Positions 46,420-58,171 of a stretch of DNA of 64,000 nucleotides are shown here, piece by piece. The position numbers and the translations under genes are program-made. The DNA is taken from assembly GCA_027922465.2 (NCBI GenBank), contig BQMF02000018.1, forward strand, positions 806,001 through 870,000. Direction: 5' to 3'. Source of the stretch: Turritopsis dohrnii (taxonomy: Eukaryota; Cnidaria; Hydrozoa; Anthoathecata; Oceaniidae). The notes under the pieces are model-generated. The model was not told the origin of the DNA and made no database searches. It saw nothing but the letters and a program-made list of their open reading frames with translations. How positions within the stretch are numbered: position 1 is the first letter of the stretch; each line of letters opens with the position of its first letter.

Positions 46420-48440
46420 TTTGACCTTTCTCGAGTGCCGAGGTCATCTTGCAAGAACTATACCAAGCTGGTTCAACAAATGGAAACTTTCACTTTCTAA
46501 CCCTATAGTCTTGTATATCTTTTCTTATATATTTTTAATTAACATAGTATTTATCATGCCTACTGTTACTCCTACAAATAAAGCACTTATGGAAAACATT
46601 AACATTACTAACGAAGACATCACCAATATTAAAGAAAGTTTGAATGAGTTCAAGGGTAATATCATCCAGCGCCTGTTGGAAGAAAATCAATGTTTAAATG
46701 CAAAAGTCAAAACCCTTTCCGAAAAAGTTTATGCCTTGGAAGCTGAATCAAATGCCACAAACCAAAACAATTGGCACAACAATATTGAACTTAAAGGCAT
46801 TCCCAGAGATATATCTGATATAACTCGAATTCACCATGATCAACATCCTAAGTGCAGTACAAATCACTGTTCCTGAAACTGAAATTGAAGCCTGTCATCG
46901 CCTTACTTCCAAGGAATCGAATAAACCGCTTTGTAAATAGAAAGTATGTGGATAAGTGCTTTAATTCTTGGAAGCTTCTTGAAACATAAAAAAGATTTTG
47001 GTTTTCTTGATAACAAAAATTGTCATTTATCGAGAACTTATGTCCTGCTTACAGAGCTTGAAAAGTTTGCTGTCCTAAAAGAGGAAAAGGTATAAGTAAA
47101 ATTTACACAAACAATGGAACCGTCTCGATTCGTATTAGAGATAAAGATAAACTTCTCAAATTGACCCACAACAGTATGATCGACGGGCTTTTTTCTGACT
47201 TTCCAGAGTAACTTCATAAAATGTAACGTAACTGTGCTGTTTCTGTATGTAGAACACTTTATTATTATTTTTTCCAGGTGTTTGACTTTTGATATTTAAT
47301 ATTACTCTTTCTTTACCTATTTCATTTTATTTTTCTTACATTTTCTGTTGGTTTTATGGTAAACGAAATTCTTTATATGCCCAGTCTGTGAGAGACAGGT
47401 TTCTGAATGAATAAATGCAACTCCATTTTTTGTGATTCTTGCCATTCCTGGGTACACCAGAAATGCAATCTACTAAATAACTCTGATTTTGACTCCCTAG
47501 CAACCTCCCTCGACTCTGGCTCTGGTATTGATATTTCCCAATTCAAATCACTTTTTTCTGATTTTAACAATCTTCAGTGGCAGATCTAAAGGGTAGTCAC
47601 AATTTGTGAAGGCGAGTGTTAGCAATTTAACCATAAAAGAAAACGTTCAGATATTCCATCTTAGTAATAATAACAATGATTCTTTTGATGACCTTGTCAT
47701 CAGCAATATTAATTGCAAGTACTATGACTTTATGAATCTATTACCCATGGTGTTCCTCAAGGCTCGGTCCTTGGCTCACTGCTGTTTCTGTTGTATATTA
47801 CTGACTTACACCTAGCCATTCCTAACTCTGAAGTCTACCACTTTGCGGATGATACTAATGTATTAAATTTTGGCAATTGAAATCACTCATCAAAAAAATG
47901 AATATTAACTTGAAGCTTCTTTGTCATTGGTTGAATGCCAACAAAATCTCACTTAACACAAGTGAAACTGAATTCATTCTATTTAGACACCAAACAAAAC
48001 CTCTCATTCTCAAATCCTATAGCACCCTCTTAACCTCTCTTCAACAACCTTAATACTGAATATCTTTGGCCTTGTTAAGTCATTGAATATTCTATTTATT
48101 CATCAAGTCTTGAATCTTAAACTCCCTCCCAGCATTCATAGTACTTTCAATTACACTAAACTCTCCCATACTTTCAACAGTAGAGGTAGGTCTCATGGGC
48201 ACCTACATCAACCTTTAGTAAAAACTCAAGCATTTGGATTTGCTTCAATGAAATTTCAATTTCTTGCTGGAATCATATGCAAAGTCAATATCAAATCTTG
48301 ATCTAGCTAGCTAAACCTTAACCACAAAATTCTTTCTTGAAAAATATACCATCTTGTCTTTATTTGATGGCCACCCCCTTTGTTTAATATTCGCTATCGG
48401 GGTGATCTCCTGCGTAGACCTTATTGTAATTTCATTTTTT
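46420..48440 (+). pseudogene. Decayed two-ORF LINE (coiled-coil ORF1, PHD finger, RT remnants)
   Basis: A 151-codon frame (46421-46876) contains a coiled coil followed by NNIELKGIP, the motif that opens the RRM-like region of L1/Tx1-type ORF1 proteins. Its C-terminal part continues in other frames to about 47210 (KISKIYTNNGTVSIRIRDK in pieces). ORF2 is reduced to a PHD/zinc finger (FCDSCHSWVHQKCNLL, 47420-47475), an RT palm piece (THGVPQGSVLG ... YHFADDTNVL, 47740-47870) and a C-terminal tail (to 48300). Large internal deletions and frameshifts make it inactive. The PHD finger before RT is a feature of some invertebrate LINEs. Confidence 0.75.
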
Positions 48441-50165
48441 AATTTTTTTGACAAATAAATATGACTTGATTTGCAAGATATTGGCAAACAGTGTAATATA
48501 AATCTATTGTTCTCGCTCCAAATATGGAAATGCTTTAGTACATTGAAAAGTTGATGTGATTAAGTTTAGTTGATTAAAGTCAGAAGCTAGGGAATTCCAC
48601 GTGTTTTGATTTAGTGTGTAATGTTTACTTAAGTTATTTCTGTGGGACAGATAAGTACCAAGTTACCAGTGGAAAAGATACCATTCTTCAAAATTATCAA
48701 GATTTTTTCTACAAAGAGCCACTTGATGGAGTGTAATATTATGTTCTTGGTATGAAACCATAAGCCGTATATGAGTCATAATCATATGTTATGTTGATTT
48801 AAGTTATACAATATAATTTTATTTTCTTGTTATTGATTGTTTTGGAGTAAAAGTCTTTGAAATGTCCAAGCTTATCCTCCCACTAGTAGTACTAATAGTA
48901 TTAATCCAAGTTATGAACAATGTTTACAACAACATGACCGGATAATGATAAGGAAGTAAACGAGGTGGATGCATTGGAAATTGTTCAAATGATGAGAAAT
49001 GATGAGAAATTGTTCAAATGATGAGATTTCTAAAATTATTTTTAGGAAATTCTGAATTAGTTTTTTGTAAAACTGAAAATAATGTTTACATAGATCAGGA
49101 ATGAAGGTGAGAAGTAGAAAATGTTTTTTTTTTGACAATAAAGAAATCTATAAGAAAGAAGAGACACTGCTAGATGAGAGAGGGCTGAATGTTTGCATGA
49201 TTCGATAATCTCTGCTCTCGCAATCAATAGACTTTACATCATAGCAAATTTCATTTTTAATTTTCAAAACAAATGAATAACATTGTTCAACATTTTTATG
49301 GAAACTTTATATTTTGTGATTATGGCTGTAACAAGACTCACTATGTTGTTTCTGTTTTATATTTTATTCAGGATGATGAGATTGCTTGTTTTTATGCATA
49401 ATGGTCATTTGATTATCTTTGCTAACTTTGAAAAAATGAATAGAGAAATTAAGATCAACTCTTACACTGCTCTCAAATTGAATATTCACAAGGCTTTCCT
49501 AATTCTCCTAATTCACAACAATTTTAAAGTTTACTTTCGTAGACTGACACTTTCATGTCACTTTCTATGCCTCTGACTTTTTGGGAAATATGTCAGTTTT
49601 CAACATTTCTTGTTATTTATGAATCCCTTATATTTGTTTCTAACAATGTTTTGCTGTAAAATTCTACTGTTTTCTGTTATCATTCATTTTCGTAATAAAA
49701 CCTAATCCATGTCATTAGTGACTGATTGATTGATTCAGATCTCCTTATTGTTGTTATGACTTATTTTAAGATAGTAATTAAACATATGTACGAATGTTTT
49801 CTGATATTATGAACAGCTGTTTTTGCAACAGATCTTTTTCCACAGTATTGATGCTCTGCTTGTCTTTCTATATGGTTGAACAAACATTGATGAAAACCTA
49901 GGATTGATAATTTAATCTTGTTTACAGAGTAAAAAATGTTGACTCAGAATGCTTGTTTGTTATGAACGTTACTCCACAGTTTTTAAACCTTTGCAGTTTA
50001 TACGTCCATATAGAGGAATTTAAGGATTTTAAAGTTCATGTGTTTGAGTGATTTGAAAATTATGGTTTGTTTATCTAAACTGATCTTAATATTTGCCCTT
50101 CATTCAATACTTATCTGATGATGTTCAAATAAGGAGTTAATCCATTCTTGTTGTTATTTTACAGA
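48441..50165. other. Intergenic upstream of the serine-rich coiled-coil gene
   Basis: AT-rich, with a 97-codon hydrophobic frame at 49283-49576 that I cannot relate to any family and do not call. The promoter or 5' UTR exon of the next gene must lie here; ACAG directly before the ATG at 50166 looks like a splice acceptor. Confidence 0.4.
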
Positions 50166-53100
50166 ATGTCAAGACTTCAAGCACCAGGTTTTTCCAAACT
50201 GAGACCTCCTGGTTTCACAAGAGCTCCTCAACACATCCCACAAGGTTAGTACTTTAGATACCTTGTTCTCAATGTTTCCTTCAATGCATTTTGAGAATGC
50301 TTTTCTGAAGTAGTAGTTAATTTCATATGATTTAGTGCCATCCGAAAGTTCCAAAGAAACTGTATTTAAAAGGTAAGCGTAAACTTTCTTTTGGAAATTG
50401 TTTCCTCTTTAATTTGAAGGATCTTTCAATTCAAGCATTTAACATTTAACAAAATATAAGATAGTTTGTGTTGTCAACTTTGAAGCTTCCTTGACATTTT
50501 GTTATTCTGTACTTCAGGCCAGACGATGTCAGTGTTACACAAGGCAATGCTACTAAGTTGGTACAACCAAGATCACAGTTCCAATCTAAAATGAGAATGC
50601 CTTCTAATAAGCCCTCGCAATCGATAACCCCTGCACAACATGGACCAAGCCCATATGACCGGGCAAAACCTGTTGGTAACCAAATTCCGTATGTTGGCAA
50701 AAAACGTGTTACAGGAGCTCTAAAAGCTCCAGAGAGCCGGTTAGTAAAACAGTCTTTTGGGTCACAAAAAGTGAAAAACAGCACAAGTGCTTCAACTACA
50801 ATGGTTATTCCTCCACCACCCACAGAGCAGTCAGTTAAATTCCAACCACCACAGCCAGTCATTGCAGGTCATTCAGTAAAAACAGAATCCAAACCGCAGC
50901 TATCTGTCAATGTTGCTCCTCAATCAGTCATACCTGCTACATCAAAAAGAATAGAAGCAAAACCAGTGAAGAGGCAACTAATTCCTGATTCAAAACCTCA
51001 GTCTAAGTTAGGGAGACCGAAGAGTTATACTGGAATTACTGATCATTTGTCTGGCCTTCAACCACCAGGGAGATATTCAAGCTCTCGAAGTGGAAGTGTC
51101 GATGGTACTTCCCAGGGAAATTTATCTGCTGGGCGAGGATTATCAAGGTCTTTGCAAACTCTACCTCAGGGTGCAAAGCCTAGAGGACTGAAAAAGCCCT
51201 CCTTGTCTAATAAAAGTGCATCAGAAGAAAATTTACTCGTAAATACCCGACCTACTAAAGAACAAAGAGGTTCGATATCTGGAGTGAATAATATTGGGAA
51301 ATCTCGACAAAGTAGATATAGTGGAAGTGCTGCTAGGCAACGAGCCTCGACACACAACAGTCCTCTAAATACTACCGTCAATATATCAACACCTTTAGCT
51401 CTCACCTCTGATAAGAAACATTTGAAAAGTTTGAAAATTAGTCCAATACCTAACACCAATCATGATCCTGACGCCACGTTTGAAATATGTGCTGCCAAGG
51501 CCGCTACGAATTTGGCGAACGAAACAAAGCTTGTTGAAGGTGATAAATTTTGTGAAGATGACAGCTCGATCTTTGAGACATCAAATGTACCGCCACTGAA
51601 CATGACTTACAATACTGACGAAGTTGTAAATACGAACGAGAGTATGTCGTCATCCAGGGAATCATCATCCGGGGAATTACTCGTCAGTGTTAACAAAACA
51701 TCTGTCATTGGTGAAGCTGATGGTCAAAGTGAGGTGAACGTGTTAGATCAAACCAGGGTATTGCAACCTCTTAACAGTATTAAGCAACTAGATGAAACAA
51801 AGACTTTATCAAATTATGAAGCAGTTGATAATTTGGTTAATGAATCCGATTTTATTGAAAATGAAACAATGCCGAAACATTTTTCTGATGACACACCTTG
51901 TAAATCAGATTTGAACGAGTCATGTTTTAGTAACTATGGCAACCAGGAAGAATCATTTTCGGAAGACATTTTAAAGGTTATCGAAGCAATATCAAGCAAT
52001 GCACAGACATCACCTTCTGATGTTATGACTATGAGTGTCAGTCCTCTGAAAGAGCATGCCATCACTTCCAATGTCCACACCACAATGTCTACTGGCAGTC
52101 CGGAGAAAATTTCGAACATTCTTGCTAGTGACGATAGTGAACCCGAGACCCGGAAAAGAACCGGTGATTTGGAGTTTTGCGATAATTATTTCGCTGCTGG
52201 TGAAAATTCTAACCTTACAGAAGGCAGTGCGACAATTACTGATCCACAATCAGATTCTCATAACATCTCTAAACCTGTGGAAATACCTGTTATTCGTCCC
52301 AGATCACCACAAACACCTCAGCAGTCTGATGAATTCTCATTTGATATCAGTGGCAGATGTAATACAGTGTCAATGGGAATTCTTTCTCGAGCAAGTAAAG
52401 ACAATAGGTTCGGAAAAATTCTTCGGAGAAATACATTTGGGTCTCAAGATATGACCTCAAAATTCAGAATACCAAAAGAGATGCACATCACGGAAACTTT
52501 AGATGGTCATATTGTAATGGATAATGCAACGTTTCTTCACTTCTCGAATGACATCAAATCATTAAAAACACAATTGTTGAAATTACGAAGGGCATTACTT
52601 GAGGTGCGATTTTAGTCTTACTGGATTATTTTGGTATTATTTTACTGAGACTTATGTTTTAAGATCATGTATATTTTGTTTTGATTTAGACCGATTGCCC
52701 ATCCCCGCTCATGAAGACACCGTTAAAAAGATCTAACAGCGCTGGGGTGAACCGTGTTGATTTATCTTCAGCCCCTCCCCTCTCACCACGAGTGAACGTC
52801 GTAAGTTGTGCTACTCATGAATTTTGTACTTCGTTATGTACTGCCTGATACATATGATTGTTATGATTGATCTAGCCCAGCCCAATGGCAGTGGTGGATC
52901 CGTTAATAATGGCAGAAACCACACCCTCTAATGCTGGTAAAGAAAAGAAAGAAAGTTTTGAGAGTACTGATGAAAATCTATCCGCCATCACAACTGTGAG
53001 TATTAGATCTAATCCTATTAAATCGTTCGTTGAGAATATGTTGTTATTTTGTTAAACCATCATTTAGAAATTTCAAAGTGCTCTTGTGACCATTGAAGAA

Positions 53101-54170
53101 TTGGAAAAAGATTTGGAGGTCAAGAAAAGTACAATTGGCTTACTGACATCTAAAATTGTGAGTAGGCGCTTTTGTTTCTTATCGAATGATATTTTACCGA
53201 ATGATATTTCTGCAGAATTAATTTTTGCGAATGAAGACTCGAAATTTCTGCGATACATTTAAAGCTTCGGGATTTTTTTACGATTGATATCGTTCCTGTT
53301 CGCGGAGTTTCTTTATCTAATTCCTGTCATTCTTTTTTATAATGATAGCCCGAAGGTTGACAAATAAGCAATGTACATTCTTGCATACATTTCCTTATCT
53401 TTCAGGAACATAAAGAAGAAACAGAGATTGAAATGCAAGAAGAAAATGTGATTTTACGAGAAGAAGTGGCGCAGTTACGAGAGCGACTCCAGAAGATCAC
53501 AGGATCATCTGCGCACGAGGTTTGTACACGCTCTATATTGATTACACGCTTGAACCCGTACATATCAGTAAAATCTGACATGAGGCTGGCTGTTCTTAGT
53601 TTTTTAGCCTTTTTCAGCCTGAATTGTTCTTACAGCTTTATGAACACAGTTTCATTTTGTTCTTATTTATGAAACTTCCAGTAAAATAAAAATAAATCTC
53701 TTTAAAAACAACTGGTGAAAAGCATGGTTGCTGTTTGATACTGACCCGGTATGACCGTGAAAAAAAACGATTTACCAGTGAGAGAATTCACATCATGAGT
53801 TGTTCTTAATTTATAAGAAAATTCAGGTTTAGGCTCAGATTGTCCTTATTTTGTTAGTTCTTATTTTTTTTACCAAATCTGAGACTCGTGTTCTTATAAA
53901 AAAAGCGTGTAATTCATTGTACGTTGTGATGTTAAGAAGCGTGACGTCATCAACTGCTTCAAATATGTATCTTTAAGGTTGATGATGGAGAGCTGTTTTC
54001 TTCGGGAAGGTAGTTACTTTTAATTTTAATTTTCCTGGTATCGAAATGGCTGCTAATTATGCTAATGATGCAATTCATCTTCTCTTTCTTTCTTCAGTTT
54101 TAAAGACGATTTCGAGTATACCAGTTTAACCTCCAGAAAAGATGTTTTGACTCGATTATACAGCCAGTAA
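50166..54170 (+). CDS. Serine-rich coiled-coil protein, CCSER/FAM190-like (tentative)
   Basis: Nine coding exons join in phase: 50166-50244, 50336-50372, 50518-52603, 52690-52800, 52876-52995, 53068-53157, 53406-53519, 53978-54009 and 54098-54170, giving 913 aa and ending LTRLYSQ. The large third exon is low-complexity, Ser/Pro/Lys-rich and basic for its first ~250 residues, then acidic and Ser-rich. Near its end lies a conserved-looking block: NDIKSLKTQLLKLRRALLEE joining to TDCPSPLMKTPLKRSNS. Two coiled-coil stretches follow (ALVTIEELEKDLEVKKS and ILREEVAQLRERLQKI). This layout recalls CCSER1/2, which have a disordered Ser-rich body, a short conserved helix and a C-terminal coiled coil linked to microtubules. 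Other disordered cytoskeletal adaptors could look alike. Confidence 0.75.
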
Positions 54171-54410
54171 CGAAGGTATCTGAAATTTTGTTGATCGCCC
54201 CTTTTTTTTTTTTACTTCGCTATTTAGGTAACTATTTGATGAGATAAAATATTTTTTATTCTATTGACATCACAAATAGGTATCGATTTCATTTTGTGTT
54301 ATGATTTACATTTCTTTAGACAAAGAGTATTTCAACTCATCAACAGACATCCATCAAATTTGTTCTGTTATATTTTTACTGTTCTTTGTCCTTTTTTTTT
54401 AAGAAATTTT

Positions 54411-54487
54411 GTTGGTTTTCTTATGGACTGTGTTTTCTTTATTTTTGTTGGTTTTCTTATGGGCAGTGTTTTCTTTATTTTTGTTGG
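54411..54487 (+). repeat. 37 bp tandem duplication
   Basis: Two adjacent units, each GTTGGTTTTCTTATGG then the TGTTTTCTTTATTTTT block, differ at a few positions. They are just downstream of the preceding gene. Confidence 0.8.
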
Positions 54488-55437
54488 GTAGATTCTATTT
54501 TTGTGTTTTTTTCATACGAAAGAAAAATCTGAAACATTCGTTCATTTTCAAGCATCATCAGTGACACCGTTTTTTTGGTATAACAGAGAATGAGATTTTA
54601 ATATTTCCCACGAAAAACACCCCCACTAATTCTTAACTTAAGTGATTCTTGTAGAAAGATCAGAAAATCAGCATGCCAAAAACAAAAAATTGATTCAACA
54701 AACTTACACGCAACAGCAATTTAAATCGAAACAGAAAATGAAACTCCCTGTAATGACTTTAGTCGATCCTTGTTAGCTCTCGTACAGTAACCCCTGTGAT
54801 CATGATCGTAAGGATGTCCTCTACTTTTTGATGAGTTTGTAGTGTTGGCTTATTCTGTCTTCCTGTAGACATTAATTGATATTTATAAATACATATTTAA
54901 AAACAGTTTGTAATATCATAATTGAAAATTTATAAAATGACAAAATTTACATGTAATTCAAATTTTATTTGACAATTCTTATTTTTATCCATTTTCTGGT
55001 TTCTTCTTAGTTTTTTTTTCAATAAATGGTTGACAATTTTTCAATCTCATCGTGTCAGAAATACAGGTTATTCAAGGACATCCTAATGTTCCGACGTTAG
55101 CATTACTGAAACGATTGTTGAAAAAAGAAAACACCTTTTTCTTTCCATGTCTTGTTTTCGTCACCATAAACCTGGTCATGCTTTCCCTACGATAAGGTAT
55201 TATACTGAAATCTTCCAAGTGGATCCAAGTTTGAATTGCCTGAAGACTGGAAGGAAGTAAATTGATCATTTGGAGATAAATCACTGAACACAGTTAAACC
55301 TGTCTATAGCGGACACGTAATTTCTGATGAATGTGTCCGCAATAAGCAGGTGTCCGTGTGTTTTGGGCGATATTTGGAACTCTATTTTTTTCCCGTAATA
55401 ATTAAATCTGCAATCTTGACAAAACTTTAGTTCCTTG

Positions 55438-56296
55438 TACCTTAAGGAAAGAAATTGTTTGCGGAAGAAATTTGTACGGAATTTCGCTCAAATCCGCAAA
55501 AATAAATTCCACAAAAATGAAGAAATATTGGTCGTCCGCAAAAATAAATTCCGCAAAATTTTCGAATTTTTTTTGATTTTTCACTTTGCTTTGAATATAA
55601 AATAAAAGTCTTTACAAAATGTTGGGAAGATGAAAAAGGAAAGAAGTCGAGGTTATTGAACATCTTAAAGACTTATTTGTTACTCTTCGTCAATTACAAT
55701 TACAATACAATACAAGCAGCATCTGCACTTGCAGCAGGTTTCGCGCTTCGTACTGCTGTTTTTACTTTGAGAAACGAGGTATCACAGTTTTTATTTTATC
55801 TTTGCACTTTTAAAGATATTTTTCAGGGCGTAAAGCTTTAGTAAAAAGAGAATAACGAGAAGTTTCATTTTGATTTATAATTTAATTCAACATTTCGTTC
55901 TGCATCCGCTCCTGACACGATGCTCTGCGGATACGGATTCATGGGAAAAAGACCTGGACCGAGTCATATTCTGAGTTGCTGGCGATACATTGACATCCAA
56001 AGACAAGACCACATTATCAGTTTGTTACAGTTAAGTATTCTTTTTTGATATTTCAACTGATGAAATATAGATGTTATTCCATACTGCTTTTTCCATTCCA
56101 ACTAAAGTTTTTTATACCCACAGTTACTAAACTTCCCGACTTTCGATATTATTAAAAATTTCTTGCATCCGCAAAAATTAATTCCGAAAAATCTCTTTTG
56201 AAGTCGTCATCTGCAAAAATTTCTTCCGCAAAATATGGCATTTTTGGTTCATTTATCCGCAAAAATATATTCCGCATACAGTTTCTTCCCTTGGTA
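55438..56296. mobile_element. Inverted copy of the 12.9-13.5 kb MITE
   Basis: The termini TACCTTAAGGAAAGAAATT and its complement (TTTCTTCCCTTGGTA) enclose the same TTCCGCAAAATT/TTTGCGGA words and an internal block (GTTTCGCGCTTCGTACTG) that is the reverse complement of the 13.3 kb copy. This copy is longer (859 bp), with extra sequence at 55860-56150. Confidence 0.8.
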
Positions 56297-57399
56297 TTCA
56301 CTTCATGTTATGGGATTTTAGTTGTTAGGAGTTTACGATGTGGACAAAAATAACAAAGTGTTTAGGGAATTAGCAAATAAAAGTTGTGAATTTATTTTGT
56401 CAGAGAGACTAGTTGATTGTGGACAGCTATCAAAATACATTCAAGTCTACACAAGAAGCCCCATGGTTATAGGGCGTCTCTCACCTTTGCATATCTCGAC
56501 TAGGCAATATTAGTACGACTAAAAATAAAACCAAACGATCTTAAATAGGTTATATCTTCTTTTATAGGCCCCTTCCAATTAATTGCTTATGATTGTTTAT
56601 GATTGATCCAAATTCTGATGACTTGAAGACTTAGGACGTGTCAACAATCACAAAACATCAAAACACAACATGATTTTTAATAGATGAAACTTTGGTGAAA
56701 ATAGAAGGCCTTTTACAAATTTTGGTCAAATATGACAATTGTGCAAATTTTTATAAACATTTTTAATGTTTGATTGTAGGGGGCAGAGGTGAAAGAGGAA
56801 TAACGAAGAACATCTCCGATTAGCTAGTTCAATGGGAATTGAAGAACTTTCGAAATTTGGTCGAAAGATTTTCAAGAAACTTGTCGCCATTGTACGAGAT
56901 TTTCACGGGAGTAGTACGGGTAGGAAGAGAAACTCGGGTCTCCTCCACATGGCTTGAAAATTTCAGGACATGATTTCTCTCAACAAGAATAAAACATTCT
57001 CAAAATACAACATGATTTTAAATAGGTACCCCACTTCTCGTAAATATTGAAATCCTTTCCGAAATTTTTGTCAAATCTAAATAATGACTGCCAAATTTGA
57101 AATCAGCCCTTCCAATTATGCTTTTGCAAATTTTTGTAATTATTTTTAATATTTAATGACGAAGCGGAAAAGGAGAATAACACGGGTATTTTTAAGACTA
57201 CTCCACCACAGTTGTCATAAATAATAATGCCATGAGAAGAAGACCATATAGGAATTCGAACCGCCACTCGACAACATCCACATAGCTTGGTATTATTCAG
57301 TAACGACAGTCGCATAAGTCATGTTACAGATAATACAAAATTGTTACTCGACTCTTGATGCATTGTAATACCGTTCATATATCCACCAACAATAAAGAA
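56297..57399. other. Intergenic, nothing recognised
   Basis: No coding region is supported. Two related blocks (ACAACATGATTTTTAATAG near 56665 and ACAACATGATTTTAAATAG near 57007) indicate an old, diverged local duplication. Confidence 0.4.
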
Positions 57400-57768
57400 T
57401 TAATTAGTTAAGAGCAGAAGAGCTTCCACCACATTCCCCCCTGTCTCTCTCAATTTACGCTCAGCAACGGTATTCGAGACTTCCATTTCCCGTACAATCA
57501 GTTCGATATCTTCTTTACGAACTTTAACTAGAGACAGTTCTTTTTCACGTTCAGCCCTTTTAATATTTTCTTCAGTTCGTCGACCCTCTATGAGGGAGAT
57601 AGCACTTCCAATATCACGATCCGATATTTCCTGGTCTTCTTCATAGTCGGTGATTTTTTCTAGATCTGCACAAGCTGCTTTATCGTGTTTTTTTTCGTTA
57701 CTTTGGGGTTCTTCATTCGTTCCTTCGATTTCGCCATCAACAACTTCAGAATCTGTGGTGGTTGCCAT
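57400..57768 (-). CDS. HYPK: HYPK (huntingtin-interacting protein K), NatA cofactor
   Basis: A single minus-strand coding exon of 122 aa from the ATG at 57768 (MATTTDSE) to a stop at 57400. The N-terminus is acidic and disordered. Then come KAACADLEKITDYEEDQEI and the C-terminal UBA-like HYPK domain, with KVRKEDIELIVREMEVSNTV and the terminal GGNVVEALLLLTN that is nearly invariant in the family. HYPK binds the NatA N-terminal acetyltransferase at the ribosome and acts as a chaperone-like regulator. Length matches the family (about 120-130 aa). The frame is open further upstream, but CTGTTTTTAG directly before AGAATTG suggests an acceptor, so the 5' UTR is likely spliced. It lies about 400 bp downstream of the ELYS stop, on the same strand. 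Confidence 0.95.
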   Translation of the reverse strand: MATTTDSEVVDGEIEGTNEEPQSNEKKHDKAACADLEKITDYEEDQEISDRDIGSAISLIEGRRTEENIKRAEREKELSLVKVRKEDIELIVREMEVSNTVAERKLRETGGNVVEALLLLTN

Positions 57769-58171
57769 ATTTATAGTTTTCAATTCTCTAAAAACAGTAA
57801 AGGAGCCATTCAACATCATTTGTTTGTCATGAGGAGGAGTGGGTACGACGAGTGGGTACGACGAGCGGGTTTCTCTCAGAGGATTCTTAGGAATGATTGC
57901 TGTGAATAATTACGCATAAATGGGGAACTTCAACAAACGAAACACTTCAATACTGCTTTCAAATGTAGAAGTAGACTAATGAGTGAATACAAGAGAAAAC
58001 TGACAACAAAAACATAAAATTTAATAAAACACAGATACATAGAAATGAATTTTAAGATTTTCAAAAAAAAAAATAATAATAATAAAATAAAATGAGCGAC
58101 TGTTAACAGTTATCCACGATCAAGAAACATTAAATGAAAACATCGTATACATCGTCGTCAAGTGATCGATC

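Noticed and set aside
49283..49576. Hydrophobic 97-codon frame
   Set aside because: Hydrophobicity follows from T-rich DNA; no family resemblance and no signal of selection visible.
55284..55390. AAACCTGTCTATAGCGGACA end typical of a common invertebrate MITE
   Set aside because: Only one end is visible, without an inverted partner nearby, so the element cannot be delimited.
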